Assembly (NCBI GenBank): GCA_039111635.1
Contig: JBCAQO010000043.1
Coordinates: forward strand, 1-58,813
Length of the DNA: 58,813 nt
Direction of reading: 5' to 3'
Source: Heterobasidion occidentale
Taxonomy: Eukaryota > Basidiomycota > Agaricomycetes > Russulales > Bondarzewiaceae
The notes below the pieces were generated by a model. That model was not told where the DNA came from, did not search any database, and saw only the letters and a program-made list of their open reading frames with translations. The number at the start of each line of letters is the position of its first letter. Position 1 is the stretch's first letter. Shown one piece after another: positions 1 through 13,405 of this stretch. Both the position numbers and the translations under genes were made by a program.

Positions 1-1
1 G

Positions 2-867
2 CTCCCACAGAGCTATATCATCAATACGGTGTCCCACACGACATCGACAGTGTCATCTCTGGGCAGCTCGATGTTCGACACGTTCACTTATTATAAGGAG
101 CTGCGCGAGGCGCGCGCCGATTCGGATTTTGAAGCTATATTGAAGCGGCTGTGGAGCGAGTGGCTTGCTGCGGGGGCACCGGTAAGCAATCAATCTTGCT
201 CGCACAATGGGGCGACTCATCTGTTTTGCGTGCATTATAGCTGGCTACGATCGCCGGGTTCGTGGCCCATCGCGTTGTGGTGCTCGCGGGACGCTGACTG
301 CGTGAACGGATGCTCAGATTCAGCTTCAGCGTGTTTGGGTATACGCCTGATACTGTCTTTGGCATCGAGGGGTTCGCGAAGGGCGCGGTGGCGCTGTCTA
401 GCGTGACGGCTGGCATCGGCATATGCGTCGACGCCTGGTTCCTCGCGACCTACAGCAGCGCCAACGCACAGAAGTTCAAGGTATGCTCCGCGTCCCCGAA
501 TCATGCATATATATTCCCACACTCACTCACACAGGCGCTCGCCACGGACGTCTACTCCTCGTTCTTCTTCTTCTCCCTCGCGTCGCGCCTGCCCGTGCTG
601 ATGCTGCTCTGCACCTCGGTCGCGGTGATGCTCCTGCTGTTCGCGATCGCGTGGTCGAACTGGGGCGACGTCGTCGTCGTCTCGTCCATCTTCGCGCTCA
701 CGGTGTACTATCTGCAGTATATCGTCCTCACAGTGCACTGTGCGCTGCGCGCGGCGAGGTGGGCGGCGAGGGCGGCGCTGTGGGCGTGCAGGACCGTCGT
801 GCGCGCAGAGGCTGGCTCTGTGCCGCTGCAGCTGTATGCTTGGCTCGTGGGCGCGCATATGTGGTGA
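2..867 (+). CDS. Multi-pass membrane protein, 5' partial, hypothetical
   Basis: The gene enters from the left edge already in frame. The exon reading is 2-181, 241-257, 318-480 and 535-867, with introns of 59, 60 and 54 bp that have GTAAGC, GTTCGT and GTATGC donors. The second exon is a 17-base microexon; without it the frame runs into the TGA at 295. The last intron is a multiple of three without a stop, so retention would also stay open. The N-terminal part is hydrophilic and charged (KELREARADSDFEAI). Three or four hydrophobic stretches follow, around VALSSVTAGIGICVDAWFLA, SSFFFFSLASRLPVLMLLC, VAVMLLLFAIAW and VVVSSIFALTVYYLQYIVL. I see no catalytic motif. The layout resembles uncharacterised Agaricomycete membrane proteins. 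The start codon lies outside the window. Coding is likely; function unknown. Confidence 0.7.
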
Positions 868-3800
868 GCCGCAGCCCGCGACGCCCCTTGAGTCTGTCAT
901 CTGCCTGTTGATTTTTCTTCCATGACTATAGGACCGTCATGCAAGCAGTAAGCATTTGTTGTACGTACATCTGAAATTATATCCACGCGTGAGGACGCTG
1001 GGTGCCACCACCCCGGGGGTTTTATTCTGGGCACGCGCGTTGGAAGGACCCATGACATGACAGTGGCCTTGGACGTCTATGGTCCCTTGCGAGCCCAATC
1101 GATGTAAATGCCCTGCCAGAAGTCCTGTCACAGAGGCTGCAGTGCAAGCAGCAGGTCCCGCAGACCGTACATTGCGCTCGCGTCGCGACTCGCATCGTGC
1201 ATAGGCTAGGGCCTGCAGCGTCGCTGATGGACCTTGCGCATTGATCTGGACAGGCGCATCAGTGGCGCTCTGGAGTAGCTCGCGGTCGATGGCGACCACT
1301 TGGATGCCGATCTAATACCTGAGCTCTCGGCAGATTTACGCGGATGGCCTTGCTGCTACGTGAGTGATCTGGCTGTGCGTCGAGAATGGACTGGTCAATC
1401 AGAGCTCATCTGACTTTGGTTTTGTCGAAAAAGAAAACTTTTCAGGGGGCGAGTGCGACACTGGTGCGATGCGGACTCAGGCTCGGGGCCGACCGATCTA
1501 TTGCTTGGACCTACTTGAACCTGCGCTCGACATATGCTTTGCGTTCTTCCTCCATTTGACTCGAGATACACGGTGTCTCTGCGTGCTGGACCGGAAATGG
1601 GAGAGGACACGGAGACACACTGGAGACGCCCCACCAGAATGCGTTGGGTAGCCGTCGGCACCGCCACACGCGATCGAGATCTGTGTTGACGGGCCGGAGG
1701 GGACCGGTTGAATGGAGATCGGCGACGACGGCAACGGAGGGGCTCTGACCTGCTCTGACTCCTCCACCACAGTGTGATCGACAAATTTCACTTCCTGGCT
1801 TGAGAAACGGCCTCCTCGACGGCAGGTCTGTCTTCATCTGTCTATTTAGGCAGATTTGAGTTACACACGAGTCCCGCTTGCAGGCGTATCTAGCAAGAGA
1901 TGGCCCGCACAAAAAAGATCTTCGTAAATGGTCGATGCTCTACCAATCCGGAGGTTCGACAAACACGCGGGGATCGATGTGTCGCATTCGAAGGGAGTGG
2001 GGAGCGCAGCTTCACGCATATACGACATGACGACTCCCTATCCGCTATCGAACAGGCTTTCTGCGCCGGCACTGCCATCCTGCAATCAACGATTACACTC
2101 CCAGGATTTTCCCAACATCGTCTACTGGATGAATCCAGCTACGATTTTCAAAACAATATCTTCGCAGCCGTGCAGTCCCCGACGCGCAGGTGTGCATCAC
2201 AGGCTCTCCTGCTTTCTTCCCCCTGCGATCGTTGGTGGGGCGCCTTGAACGCTCGCCGCTTGCCTAGATCGGTCATATGTGAGCCCATGAACCTCCCGCC
2301 TCTCTTGTGGACGCGATCACTCAGCGCAAACGATGACCCTGTCGTCGCCTCTCCTCGACCTGTGCTCCGTTTGCGGTTAATGCAGCAAGACGAGAAAGGG
2401 CCAGCGATCCGGAAGCGAGCATCCCGTACGGGTGAAGAGACTTCGCGTCTCAAGCCGACTCGACTTTCTGTTTTGCAGGTGATCAGCGTCGAGACAGTCT
2501 ACTGCTTTTTTTGGTCCACAGTTCGCAGCGTTCTCGACTCGACTCGCCTCGCCTCGCCGAGAGGCTTTATGATACTGCCATATCCAACTGTGATCCCATC
2601 ACATCCACATCCACGACGGATAAAACACGAATGCGGTTTATGATCCTTCATATAATCGACGCGATAAACGGTTCGATAGCGACTTGGACATCAAGGAGTC
2701 TCGCGACTTGGTTACTGGCCTGCTGGATCATGAGATCCAGCTACTTTGAAAGCCAACTTGCGCAACTCGATGGGCACGCCTGCTTGACTCGCGTAGGGCT
2801 GAAATTCCTTCTGTAAATAGGAACTTCTGGGTCGTACATTAGGTGCGGCATGGTGTTGCATCGACATTGCTATCAGAGATGGCACGGGGACAATCACAAC
2901 CCTCATCCCGATCTCACCGACTCGACCGACATCTGCGCCCGGACCGGATTCGTGGCGCGAATGAACTGTGGGATGGACTTTCTGTGCTTTGTGATAGATT
3001 GGCTTCAAGTATCAAGCTTCACTTTACAGATCAGTTCCACCCTGAAGGTCCTCAGGCCCGCCGCCTCCTTCGCGAAAACTCACTGTCATATCCACGGACA
3101 CGGCCGATTCCAGCGCCAAAACCCACGATCTCATCAGGACACACTAGTGCACGTCGTGTTATCGAACGACGTCCGAAGTAGCTTAAGACTTCCTCGGCTC
3201 CTTGCACAGGTTTTGTTTGATGGACTGTGAAAAGATCGGAGAGATGATGAGCGACGGAGCCTTCACCTCCACCCAAAGGCGGTTAGACCTTTCTGCGGCA
3301 GGGTCCTTCTAACGACTCAGGGGGAGGGCTGCACTGCTGCCTTGGTAGGATACGGTATTGACATCATCGTCCTCCGCCGCGGGCTATGTCGCCGTAAGAC
3401 CTCTCTTTTGGCGATGCAAAAACGCGGACATTCGCTGATAGTGACTGGGTGAAGCGAAGGCGATCACCCTGTATTCGGAGGAAGATTGGAAGGATCGTCG
3501 ATCAGTCCTATGGAGGTAAGAGAGAACGAATGTCGCACCTCGGGATTACTTTTTTCAAAAATTTCACCATCTCCGATGCGGGTTTGTGTTTTCTGCTTGC
3601 CGTACGTGTGGACTAAACAGGACTACAATGACCGGGACCTACTAATATGGTGATGCATGGTTAATATCCCCGATGAGGTTCAGGTGAGCATCGTCTCACG
3701 CGCTTGAGGCTGGCGCAATGGCGGTGTGATGGCTTCGCTGATCCATCCCCGTAGATCGACCATGCCTCGAACCTCCCAAAATTAACCCTCCTATAGGCTC

Positions 3801-5463
3801 GCTGGACACATCTGACTGGCTCTGGCGCCGTCCTCGTAAAACCCGTTCGGACGCCCTGATCGGAAACATTCTGGGGTGTGATTTTCTTCTTCTTCGGACG
3901 AACAGTCCATCGTCGCGGTGACACACACAGGTGGACACACGATGTCCAATGAAGCGTCGACGCGGAACAAAGAATTCGGTCTCTGAGCGGTGATGACTCT
4001 TGAGGCTCGACAAACACCGCCTTGACGGACACGCAGGGGCCCGGACGGACTTCCGCACTGCCTCGCGAGTTCTCTCCTTCCCACCCGCTTCGATAGAGAG
4101 GGGCGATGGTATGGCCGCGTTGGCGCAGAGCTCACAAGTCCAAGGCGACGTGCCTTTTCATGAGACATGGGTGCGGAGGCCGAGATGCGGGGAAGGGTAT
4201 GGCGTTTTGGCCGACCGGCTGACGGAGGTCTGGAGTGCTGAACCTGAATTGCGTAAAGTAAGTTGCACATTGCAGTGGTCAGTACCTACATCTATGTAGT
4301 GCTGCTGATTCTCTGAAGGTCTCCCATGAATGTTAGCGCATCTTCCCCAGGACCACTGGAGGCGACGAACGAAAAATTGTCCAAGGCCGTTTATGACCAC
4401 AAACAACGATGGTGCTCAAATCATCTGACTCAGGTAGCTGGACTCCTTCTGCTGCCTGAAATGATCTCAGGGAAAACGGAGCCTGCTCAGTGAGCGTTAA
4501 GTAAATAAAAGATATTCGAGCAAAACAAATAATTAATTGATTTTAACCTGCACCACGAATGTCTGGCAGCGAAATTGACTCTCCTCTCTCTTTCAAATAA
4601 GAGACCTGTACCTAATCCTTCTGCGTCCGAAAATCGTCTTCTTCCAGGCCCACCTCGTCTATCCTCGGTGGACGATCTATACCTTAACCAGATCAGTGCT
4701 CGGGAGAGAAGATCCAGCTTGAAATCGTCCCTTTTCATGATTTTATTATGCTGTGTCTCACTTATGTCTCTCACGAGCTGATTCATGCTAGTAGCCCGGG
4801 TATAGGGTACAAGATCAGTACTTTCGAAGCAGTGGTATAGTGCATATAGTGCATAGATCAGCCCCCTTTTCTGTCCTCGGATCTTACTTCGTGAAGACAG
4901 CCGAGGCACAGATTTGGCTTTTGTGTGTGCTGTTGATCTGTAGAGTGTTTGCAAACGAGAATGCCAGAGTTTATCCAGATGGATAACAAACGTCAATCGA
5001 GCTATTAGAATGTCTGTTCATGCTCAGGGTCGTCAGATTGATACCAGCTAACGACACGAGTTAATTATGAAGCCACTGTCTCTCTTTCCCCCCTCAGTGT
5101 GACATTTCATGCTCTTCATGTTAATGCGGATGTTTCTGGGTTGTCTTTGATCGGCCATATATTGTACAGGTGCGATATTACGAGAAGTTCACGACACGTT
5201 TGTCGAGCTTCTTAATTTGCGCCAGATCTTGCCTTCGCACAATCCACGCACCAATCAGTCCACCATCATACACAATTGCACGTGGGGGCTGATGGTGCCG
5301 TGCGAGCTTGAAGCATCGGTTGGACTGCAGTCTAGACGCCCATTGTGTATCATACAAAATGTACGCAGGTCGTCGTTCATAACTTCGTGTCCCCGCCTCG
5401 AACGTCTCCAATACCTTGTCATCTTCGCGCATTCTCATCGTGTATACCTCTACCAAAGCAGTG
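868..5463. other. Long intergenic stretch, no supported gene
   Basis: About 4.6 kb without a gene I can support. Open frames exist on both strands (for example 1900-2643 plus and 4487-4996 minus). None shows a domain, signal peptide, plausible splice pattern or codon regularity, and neighbouring frames are equally open. A short CTCGACTCGCCTCGCC-type simple repeat lies near 2530-2560. No transposon ends, tRNA-like folds or LTRs were noticed. Confidence 0.5.
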
Positions 5464-6079
5464 ATGGGGAAACCGCTGCCCAATCAAGGACGCCCGCCAC
5501 CGTCCGTCCGCCTGCCACCCCCAGACATCTCTCACATATTTCGAGATCCTCAGGGAAACCTGAACGCGTACATCGTGGTCGTGAAAGCGTCCAGAGTCAA
5601 TGCGACAGCACAGGACCATCACTGGCTGCTCTGCTGGTCAGTTGCGCAGGATGCGTCAGGCCCTGTCTATCATGAGCTGCACGTCGTGCACGAGGCGACT
5701 GTGGGGCTGCCGCACCTCACGTTCTGGGGCCCACGGACGGGCTACCTTGGTGGAGTGACGCGCCAGTCGCTGCACATACCGCTCGCGAAGCTGACGCCGG
5801 TGCAGCGGGCGGCTCTCGACAATTCGTCGTGGGAGATCCCGGTCATGGAGCCAGACGGGCATTGGAATAGCCAAAGCTGGCTCCGTGCGCTCTTGGACAG
5901 GGCGGTCCGCGAGGGCGTGCTCGCTCGAGATGTCTGCGATGCGGCGCTGCACAAGGCATACCATGCGTATGATGTCATACCGTACGTGTCTTCCTCGACA
6001 GTTCAAAAACCTGTGCGATTTGCGTCGATCTACCTCATTCAGACCCTCTTCACCAGATCTAAAGTCGGCCGTCGCCTAG
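5464..6079 (+). CDS. Hypothetical 184-aa protein, two exons
   Basis: Exon 1 is 5464-5981 and exon 2 is 6043-6079, split by a 61-bp intron (GTACGT...TTCAG). The spliced frame is 184 codons plus stop. The first ATG of the frame is 5464; the frame is open upstream but only with non-ATG codons. The N-terminus is proline-rich (GRPPPSVRLPPPD). A compact region follows with AYIVVVKASRVNA, HHWLLCWSV and a Trp-rich segment (GHWNSQSWLRALLDRAVREG). No signal peptide or membrane segment is present. The WNxQxWLxxxLDRAV pattern recalls uncharacterised basidiomycete proteins of about 180 residues, but I cannot name a family. Reading through the donor would only add a different tail, so the spliced end is preferred. 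It stands alone between long gene-poor stretches. Confidence 0.72.
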
Positions 6080-8717
6080 GATAGTCGGAATCGCATGAAC
6101 TGTCTTCTCAGAACTGGATAAGCAGCGATAGAGATTCGGATGCATACCGTAGGAAATGGTGAGGATAGGGGATGCCGCGGATGGCGAGAGCGGCTACAAG
6201 CATCCTGCATGTCATGTGGCAGAACGTTATATTAGTGGGGATGTACCGTGAAACATCTCTCTGAGTGTGTATCATTTCATAGAGTCTTTAGTCCTTTCAG
6301 TTCTGTCGCTTCAATTATTGCATTATATCAAGAGAATCTATGGTTCGAGACTAACAGCACTACATGTGCTAGAAAGTCAAGAGGTGAGATTATTTTAGCG
6401 TGCTAGTAGGATCTGATTACTGACCGGCATCATTGACCTTTGCCGTGAACATCAGTTCCAAATTTTTCGAACAGTCATGCGTTTATCCCAGCCTATTAGA
6501 GCTGAAGTTTTAAAGTCTCCAGGGTAGTCCAAATGGTCTGACCGTTGATGATATTGATGGTGGTGTTACATAGCGGAGTCGTGGAGATCAGACCATTCAG
6601 CCGCACGATCGGGCTTCAAAAGTTGAGGTCCGAAAGTCCGCCTCATCCTCGCAGACAAATTGGCATTCAGCAGGGATCCTAATACTCCCCATTTTCATCA
6701 TTTATTTGTTGTGGATTTCTTTCTGAGAGTTTGGACAGAACATCCCGCCAATTTTATCTGTTAATAGTGCTGGTTATGGTCATCTCCTCGAAGTTGTGTC
6801 CGACACCAAAATCTGCTCGCAAGGCTTGACAGGTCGCTCCTGGGATTTTGGAGGGCCCCATAGACTTTCTCGGATGTCTGTGGATTGTTAGATAACTCGT
6901 CATCTTGAGACTTGCTTGAACGAGGTGCGATAGCTTTTTTTGCCTATATCACTCGGACGGTCTGATCATCGGTTTTCATCGTCTCGTTCTGGCAGGCGTT
7001 GATGGCACTCCTGCTTTAGTGATGTGATACCACTCTTCCAACTCCTCTCGCATACTCTTCTGCTGTGTGCAATCGCTTAGAGCTTCCTGGTCTTGTCGTT
7101 CTATGGCTTCCTGCACACTTTGCGATCAATGCCAACTGAGCTCGTTCTTGAACCATCGGTCTGTTGTAGTTCTGTGACGGTCTTGTCCGCTCTCCACCTA
7201 CTCCCCCTCCACCGAAGAATGCAGACGTAATCCGGCCAGAGCCATGTTTTTTTACAATGGTCCTTGGGGCATTTGATGACGTTCTCGAGCGCTATTATCC
7301 TGCATCTTCCGTTACTTGATCCTAGAAGTGGATGTCTTGTTATCACTAGCGGCGTCTTTCTTGTGCTTTTATTAGATTTGGACTGATTTACTCATCCTAT
7401 CCATCGCCCGACTTGTCTCCGGATGGGCCCCATCAACGTATCTCATGTCGCTCCAACTGGGACGACAGCGAGCTGATATCGATGCCATCGATACAACCCT
7501 CTTCTATCTAATCCTCCGCTTGCTATCCACATAACGCCCACACGTACTGGAACCGCGGCTTAGCACGACGCGTCGTGCGACCAAGAAGGACGATCTGTCG
7601 TCGTTCGCTGACGCGATGTACTTGTATATAGAACGCGAGTGCATGTGATAGCAGGCACACGTCACGGGATATCAAGATTATTCTCTCGTGGGTATCTTCG
7701 TCCCTTGAAGCCACCTCTTTATTTGTTTATCTGGTTCCTCTGTAGCGCCGTGTTGGCGACGCCTTCTCCATGCAGATAGCTGTAGGCTTCGAACGAGCTT
7801 CCAATAGATCAGAGGCAAAGCAAAGACCCTTCGTGGGCGCTGCGTATCTCATGTATCTCACACCATGCGGCGCTGGTATAGGAGCTTCGCGCATCAGAAT
7901 TCGGATTTCGATGACCGACCGTTCAACGATCGTAAGCCAGTACAAACTTGGTTTCCTCCGAGTTCTGCTGGCTGCTCCGCGTCAGTATCTGTCCTGCTGA
8001 CTGCTCTGTGTCCCGTTGTGTCCTTTCTAGGGCCTTGCGATACAGCTGCCCATCGCTCTCGATCGAGGCCGAAGGACGGTTCAATACATCCACCACATAA
8101 TTCGTAAAGGTTTCACTCTTCGGCCCTCGTCACGTCTTGGCCGTCATGCATCATCAACCCGGCCTCATTGTTAGCGATCAGCGTTGATGTGTCTGATGAT
8201 GCATGAAAGGTTTTGGCCAATTCCGTCCGTGCTCCCCGTGGAACCTCTTGCTGTATGTCTGCTTTTCAGGCCCTTCCATTGACACTTATTGCGATGATAA
8301 GTCGCGGGTGCACAAAGGTCCGACGAGTCATCTCTGGCCTCCAGCCGACAACACTTGCTTCGACAGATAGGGCTCACACCCCGTCGTGTCTCATCTGCAG
8401 ACTTCCGATTTCGTACCAGAATCCATTGTGCCTGCTGTACCTAATCGAAGCTTGCCACACATGGCCCCGGGTTTCTCTGGGGATCTAGCTTTACCATAGT
8501 CTACTATCCTATCACCGCTTCTACCCCTCCGTTCCTACCAAATCCCACCCCATCCTGTGAATCGAACTGATCGAACGTGACTCACTGGCTGCATACGAAT
8601 CCGGATTCTCTCCTAGCCTGAGTTCTATAAAGGATCCCATGCGAGCAAGTATCAGTCCTCCAGAGTGCCCTGGTCCTCTGATCTCAGTCCACGACCTCTG
8701 CCATCGAACCTGTCGCT
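6080..8717. other. Intergenic region upstream of the first sedolisin gene
   Basis: About 2.6 kb. Only short overlapping open frames are present, none with recognisable domains. The last 150 bp form the promoter and pyrimidine-rich leader of the sedolisin gene at 8718. Nothing else was identified. Confidence 0.5.
8626..8631 (+). promoter_or_regulatory. TATA box of sedolisin gene 1
   Basis: TATAAA in the context TTCTATAAAGG, about 90 bp upstream of the ATG at 8718, followed by a CT-rich leader. Spacing suits a fungal core promoter. Confidence 0.6.
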
Positions 8718-10977
8718 ATGGTCAGAACCACACTAGCTCTTCTGTCCTTGCTCGCCTTCACTGGTGTGTACGCGACGCCCCATGTCCCACGTACTATGCG
8801 CGTGCATGAAAGGCGTGAAGAGCCCCCCAGTGGGTTTGTGCAGCGCGGTGCTGCACCGGGGGATGCGGTGCTCACGTTGCGTGTTGCGCTGGCACAAAAC
8901 GACTTTTCGGGGCTCGAGAAGGCGCTGTATGCTGTGAGTACTCCTGGAAGTGCGCAGTATGGACAGCATCTGTCGAAGGAGGAGGTAGGAAAATAACGTT
9001 TTCGTCAGTGCTCAGTAAATGACCATACATGTCTCTTTGTCGTCAGGTTGAAGCATTCGTGGCACCTTCCGAGGAAACGAGTGCTGCGGTTCAGTCGTGG
9101 TTATCAGCCAACAGCCTTATAGCAACGCCTATCTCTCCGGCTGGCGATTGGCTTACGTTCAATATAACCGTTGAACAGGCCAACACACTTCTCGACGCTG
9201 ATTTTACGACCTTTACAAACGAGGCAACAGGGAAGGATACCATCCGCACCCTAACGTACTCCGTTCCTGCATCGTTGAAGGAACAAATCAGCTTTGTACA
9301 TCCTACAGTCGCGTGAGTCTCGTCTTTTTTTTTCTAACCCGCTCGGCATGAACATGCTAGACTTCCAGATTTCCCATCAAATCAGTAGGTTCCCCTATCA
9401 AAAAGGGTGTTGTGAACGTAGTCAAGGCCAAGTCATCTGCAAATCTGACCACCAACGCTGTTCCGGCTTCTTGCGCGAGTGAGGTCACGCCGTCGTGCTT
9501 GCAGGCGCTTTACGGCATCCCCACGGCCAAGGCGACGCAATCGTCCAATAAACTGACTGTTTCCGGCTTCATTGAGCAGTATGTTACCCGCTTCTCTCCC
9601 GTTCGAAAGTTCAAGTCTGATCGGATACTTTTGACCTCACAGATATGCAAACCAGGCTGATCTAGCGGTGGGTCTTCGGTCATTCGATTCGTAAATATAT
9701 CAGTAGAGCTGACGAAACGGCTTGCTCAGAGCTTCCTGCAGGAGTTCAGGTCTGACCTCACGGGAACTACCTTCACGCTTCAAACACTTGATGGCGGAGT
9801 GAACCCACAGTCTGTGGCAGACGCCGGTATCGAAGCGGTAATGTATCCCTTGGTACATATGGAGAAATAGCTTAGATCTGATTATTGACTCGGATGTGCA
9901 GGATCTCGACATTGAGTACACTGTTGGCATTGCCTCCGGCGTCCCAATCTCGTTCCTCTCGATCGGCGAAGACAATCAGGATGACATTGATGGGTTCCTC
10001 GATGAAGTCAACTTCCTGCTCAGCGAATCTGTCATCCCGAACGCCCTGACGACTTCATACTCATTCAATGAACCAGACCTCCCTGACAGCGTCGCCACGT
10101 GCGTTCACGCTTCTCTTCTACTCCACTTGCTGTTCTCTGACTTCAATGAATTGATTTCCCTTGTCCACGGTACAGGAGCTTGTGCAATGCCTATGCTCAG
10201 CTCGGCGCGCGCGGCACGTCAATCTTCTTCTCATCTGGTGATGGCGGTGTGTCTGGTGGACAGTCGCAAGACTGCACGACTTTCGTGCCGACATTCCCTT
10301 CCACATGCCCTTTGTAAGTACACTTGACCTCTGTGTGGCAATCATTCTAATTCTGTTGGCAGCATTACCTCTGTCGGGGGTACTACGGGTGTCAACCCGG
10401 AAACTGCAGCATCTCTCTCTTCCGGCGGCTTTTCCAACATTTTCAGCAGGCCCTCGTATCAGACGTCAGCTGTCTCTTCCTACCTGACTGCGCTCGGTTC
10501 CACCAACTCCGGCTTGTACAATACTACTGGTCGCGCATTCCCCGACATGGCAGCGTTGGCGACTGACTACGTCATTGCATGGCAGGGTGCTTTCTGGCTC
10601 GTCGATGGGACGAGCTGCTCGACCCCACTCTTCGCCAGCCTTGTGTCCTTGCTTAATGACGAGTTGATTGCGGCCGGAAAGAGCCCCCTTGGATTCTTGA
10701 ATCCGTTGATCTACTCATCATCGGGCGCGTTCACGGATATCACGTCTGGTACGTTTTGCTTTCAAAATCACGGGCCTTTGTCGGGTAATGACACTGTGCG
10801 ATACAGGGGACAACCCTGGATGCAATACCAATGGTTTCTCCGCGACCGCAGGGTGGGATCCTGTATGTCCCACTTCATTTGACTTCGCTTTTTGTCTGCT
10901 CATGCAATAGTTTTGTTCAGGTGACTGGTGTTGGCTCACCGATCTTCTCCGGGCTGAGAACCGCTGCTGGTTTGTGA
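8718..10977 (+). CDS. Sedolisin-family secreted peptidase (S53, tripeptidyl-peptidase type), gene 1
   Basis: Ten exons give an unbroken 569-residue protein: 8718-8984, 9047-9312, 9369-9578, 9643-9667, 9730-9837, 9902-10098, 10176-10313, 10363-10748, 10807-10862, 10921-10977. It has an N-terminal signal peptide (MVRTTLALLSLLAFTGVYA), then a pro-activation domain (about residues 30-200) and the S53 catalytic domain. The Ser-Glu-Asp triad is visible: Glu in AGIEA (about 291), Asp four residues later in DLDIEY (about 295), and Ser in GTSCSTP (about 488). The oxyanion Asp is in SSGDGGVSG (about 380). The C-terminal Ca-binding loop DITSGDNPGC is kept. Such enzymes remove tripeptides or cleave proteins at acid pH outside the cell. 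It is the intact member of a three-gene cluster and converges on gene 2, with stop codons 178 bp apart. Confidence 0.93.
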
Positions 10978-11155
10978 TGAATGAAGTCATTGGTCTGTAT
11001 TGTCTCTTTCGATTTCTGCTCTGCATGGTGCTTGGGGATAGCAATAGGTAAAAAAATGTTTCCGAGAATAAATGAAAATATTGTGATGGGTTTCTGTACG
11101 AGTCAATACATGATCAGATCCATGATGTTTGAGATAGGATCACCAGGTCATTCAG

Positions 11156-13405
11156 TCAGAGCCCAATGGCTGCTCTCAGTGCTGCATAGTTGGGCGATCC
11201 GAGCCCAGTGACCTACATACGACATGAGCATGGCGCTATTACTTCCGAAATTACGATCAACACTGACCGGATCCCACCCTGCCAGCGCGGGGAAACCATT
11301 CGTATCGCACCCTGGATTGGAGCCTTTTGAAGGCATGCCAGAAAGGGAAACATCAGCGCCTCGAATCATTAGAATACCAATCTCTTTGTACTCGCCGCTT
11401 TTGATATCATTCAGCGCAGCCGAACCGACTTCGGAGTATAAAAATGGATTTAAGAATCCAAGCGGGCTTCGTCCAGCACTGATGAGTTCGCCGTTCAAAA
11501 GTGAAATGACGCTTGCGAAGATGGGGCTAGAACAGCTCGTGCCGGCAACGAGGACGGAACCTCTTGCGTCTATGATCTCGACTCTTTGGCCGATAGCTGC
11601 GACGTCGGGGAATGCACGTCCCTTGGGGTTGAATAGACCAGCGTTCGTGCGACCGAGTTGCGCGAGATATTTCGTAACCGCGGCAGCTTGATATGCCGGC
11701 TGTTCAAAGATGTTCGAAAACCCACCCGATGAGAGCGCTGCCGCCGTTTCTGGGATAGACTCAGTAGCGCCGACAGTTGTGATACTGCAAAAAATGATAT
11801 ATGATCAGGAGAGCAGATAGTGAATCCAATATCACACGCACAAGGGGCAACCCGATGGGAATGTCGGCACGAAAGTCGTACATTGCTGTGGTCGGGCACC
11901 GGCAACACCACCGTCACCAGACGAGAAGAGAATTGAAGTACCACGAGCACCAAGCTGTGCGTATGCGTAGCATAATTTGCTGTTGAGACATCAGCAACAT
12001 TCGCATTCAGGCGACAATGAATAATTACTTCGCCAGAGCCCTAGACACTCCGACCTCATCTGAACCGTACGATGTGGTCAAGACGTGCGGAGGGTTTTCT
12101 TGTTCAAGGAGAAAATTAATGATATCTAGGAATCCGAATAGAGCGCCATCGTTGGTTTGGTCACCAACAGAGATAAAGATGTTCGGTACATCGGATGCGA
12201 GGCCAATCGTATACTGCATATCCAAGTTCTACAATCAAAAAGGAAGTCAGTTTCTCCTATCCTAACGCGTAGGATATTGATATGCGATATTTACAGCTTC
12301 GATTCCTGCCTTATCGGACTTTTGGTCGTTCATGCCACCGTCCAATGTCTCTAGTTGGAAGGTCGTGTTACTGGGAAGATCAGGCCTAAACTTGTTCAGA
12401 AATGTCTGCCGTGACATCGTGGATCAGTACATCATGCCTCATCTAAAACTCAAAGCCGTTGAGACTTACCCGAAGGTCAGCCTAGGCAGAAAATATCAGA
12501 TGAATAAAGGCCAGTGAGAAGTTTCGAGACTCACATTGTTTGCAAACTGGTTAAGGAAACCGCCACGCCCAGTTTATTCGAGGACTGAGTGGCACGCGTG
12601 GTTGGAATCCCATAGAGGGCTTGAACGCAAGCGGGCGTAATCTTCGTCGCACATGATGCCGGTATAGAGTTGCGTGAGGAGCTCGTCATCGCAGTCTCTG
12701 CTCCATCCATTGGCACTGGGATCAACAGCGGCGGTCCATACAGCTGCGTCGGGAACCTATAAGGCCACAATGGGCGTGTCAGCGCATACAGACCGTTCGT
12801 ATTAATAGGCCTACGTGATTGTTGGGTGAATAAAATCAAGATGGCCACGCAGCGCTGCAGGCAGAGAATAGTTGAGTGTGCGCACTACCTCTTGGCCTGT
12901 GCTTTCGTCCTTGAATGGGCGAAAATTTGCATGGAGCATAGTGTTGGCTTGTTCAACAGTCACATTGATTTGCAGCCAATCTCCGGCGGGAGACACGGGA
13001 GTCGCTTCGAGTCCGTACCCGGCGAGCCAGTCTTCAACCTGCTTGATACTATCTGGCGAAGGTGCAACGAACTTTTTGACCTGAGACAGCAAGAACACGC
13101 CGAGCATATAAGATCGCCGATCCGGGAGAACGTTGAAGGCGTACCTCGCTCTGAGAGAGGAATTGGCCGTATGATGCACTATCGGGTGTGCTCACGGCGT
13201 AAAGCATATCCTCGAGACCCTTTGGGTCGGTCTGGACAAGTGACAGACGTAGGCTCAGACTCTGATTGGGAGGTGCAACCCCGTTTGGAACGAATCCATG
13301 CGGGGGCGCATCGCGCTTCTCATGCAAGCGCATGCCGTGTGGCATGAATGGCGATGCGAAGACAATTGAGACTAGAGAAGTGAGGACTGAAAAACTAGAT
13401 AGCAT
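11156..13405 (-). CDS. Sedolisin-family peptidase (S53), gene 2, with one-base frameshift
   Basis: Exons in reading order: 13405-13145, 13080-12815, 12756-12535, 12481-12470, 12405-12295, 12228-12029, 11979-11842, 11784-11396, 11323-11268, 11212-11156. The signal peptide starts MLSSFSVLTSLVSIVFA; the longer upstream ATG at 13459 lacks this signal and is rejected. The pro-domain and S53 domain match genes 1 and 3, with the triad in AGIEA / NLDMQY / GTSCSSP and the oxyanion Asp in SSGDGGVAG. Exon lengths sum to two modulo three because one base is missing near 12560: after SSNKLGV the paralogues read SGF, here the frame slips and stops. Exon 4 is only 12 bases. The intron 11324-11395 has a GC donor (GCGAGT) and is 72 bp, so retention would also keep frame. 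Either a young pseudogene or a base-call error. Confidence 0.85.

Noticed and set aside
1900..2643. 247-codon open frame
   Set aside because: No motif, signal or splice pattern, and a second frame is open over the same stretch.
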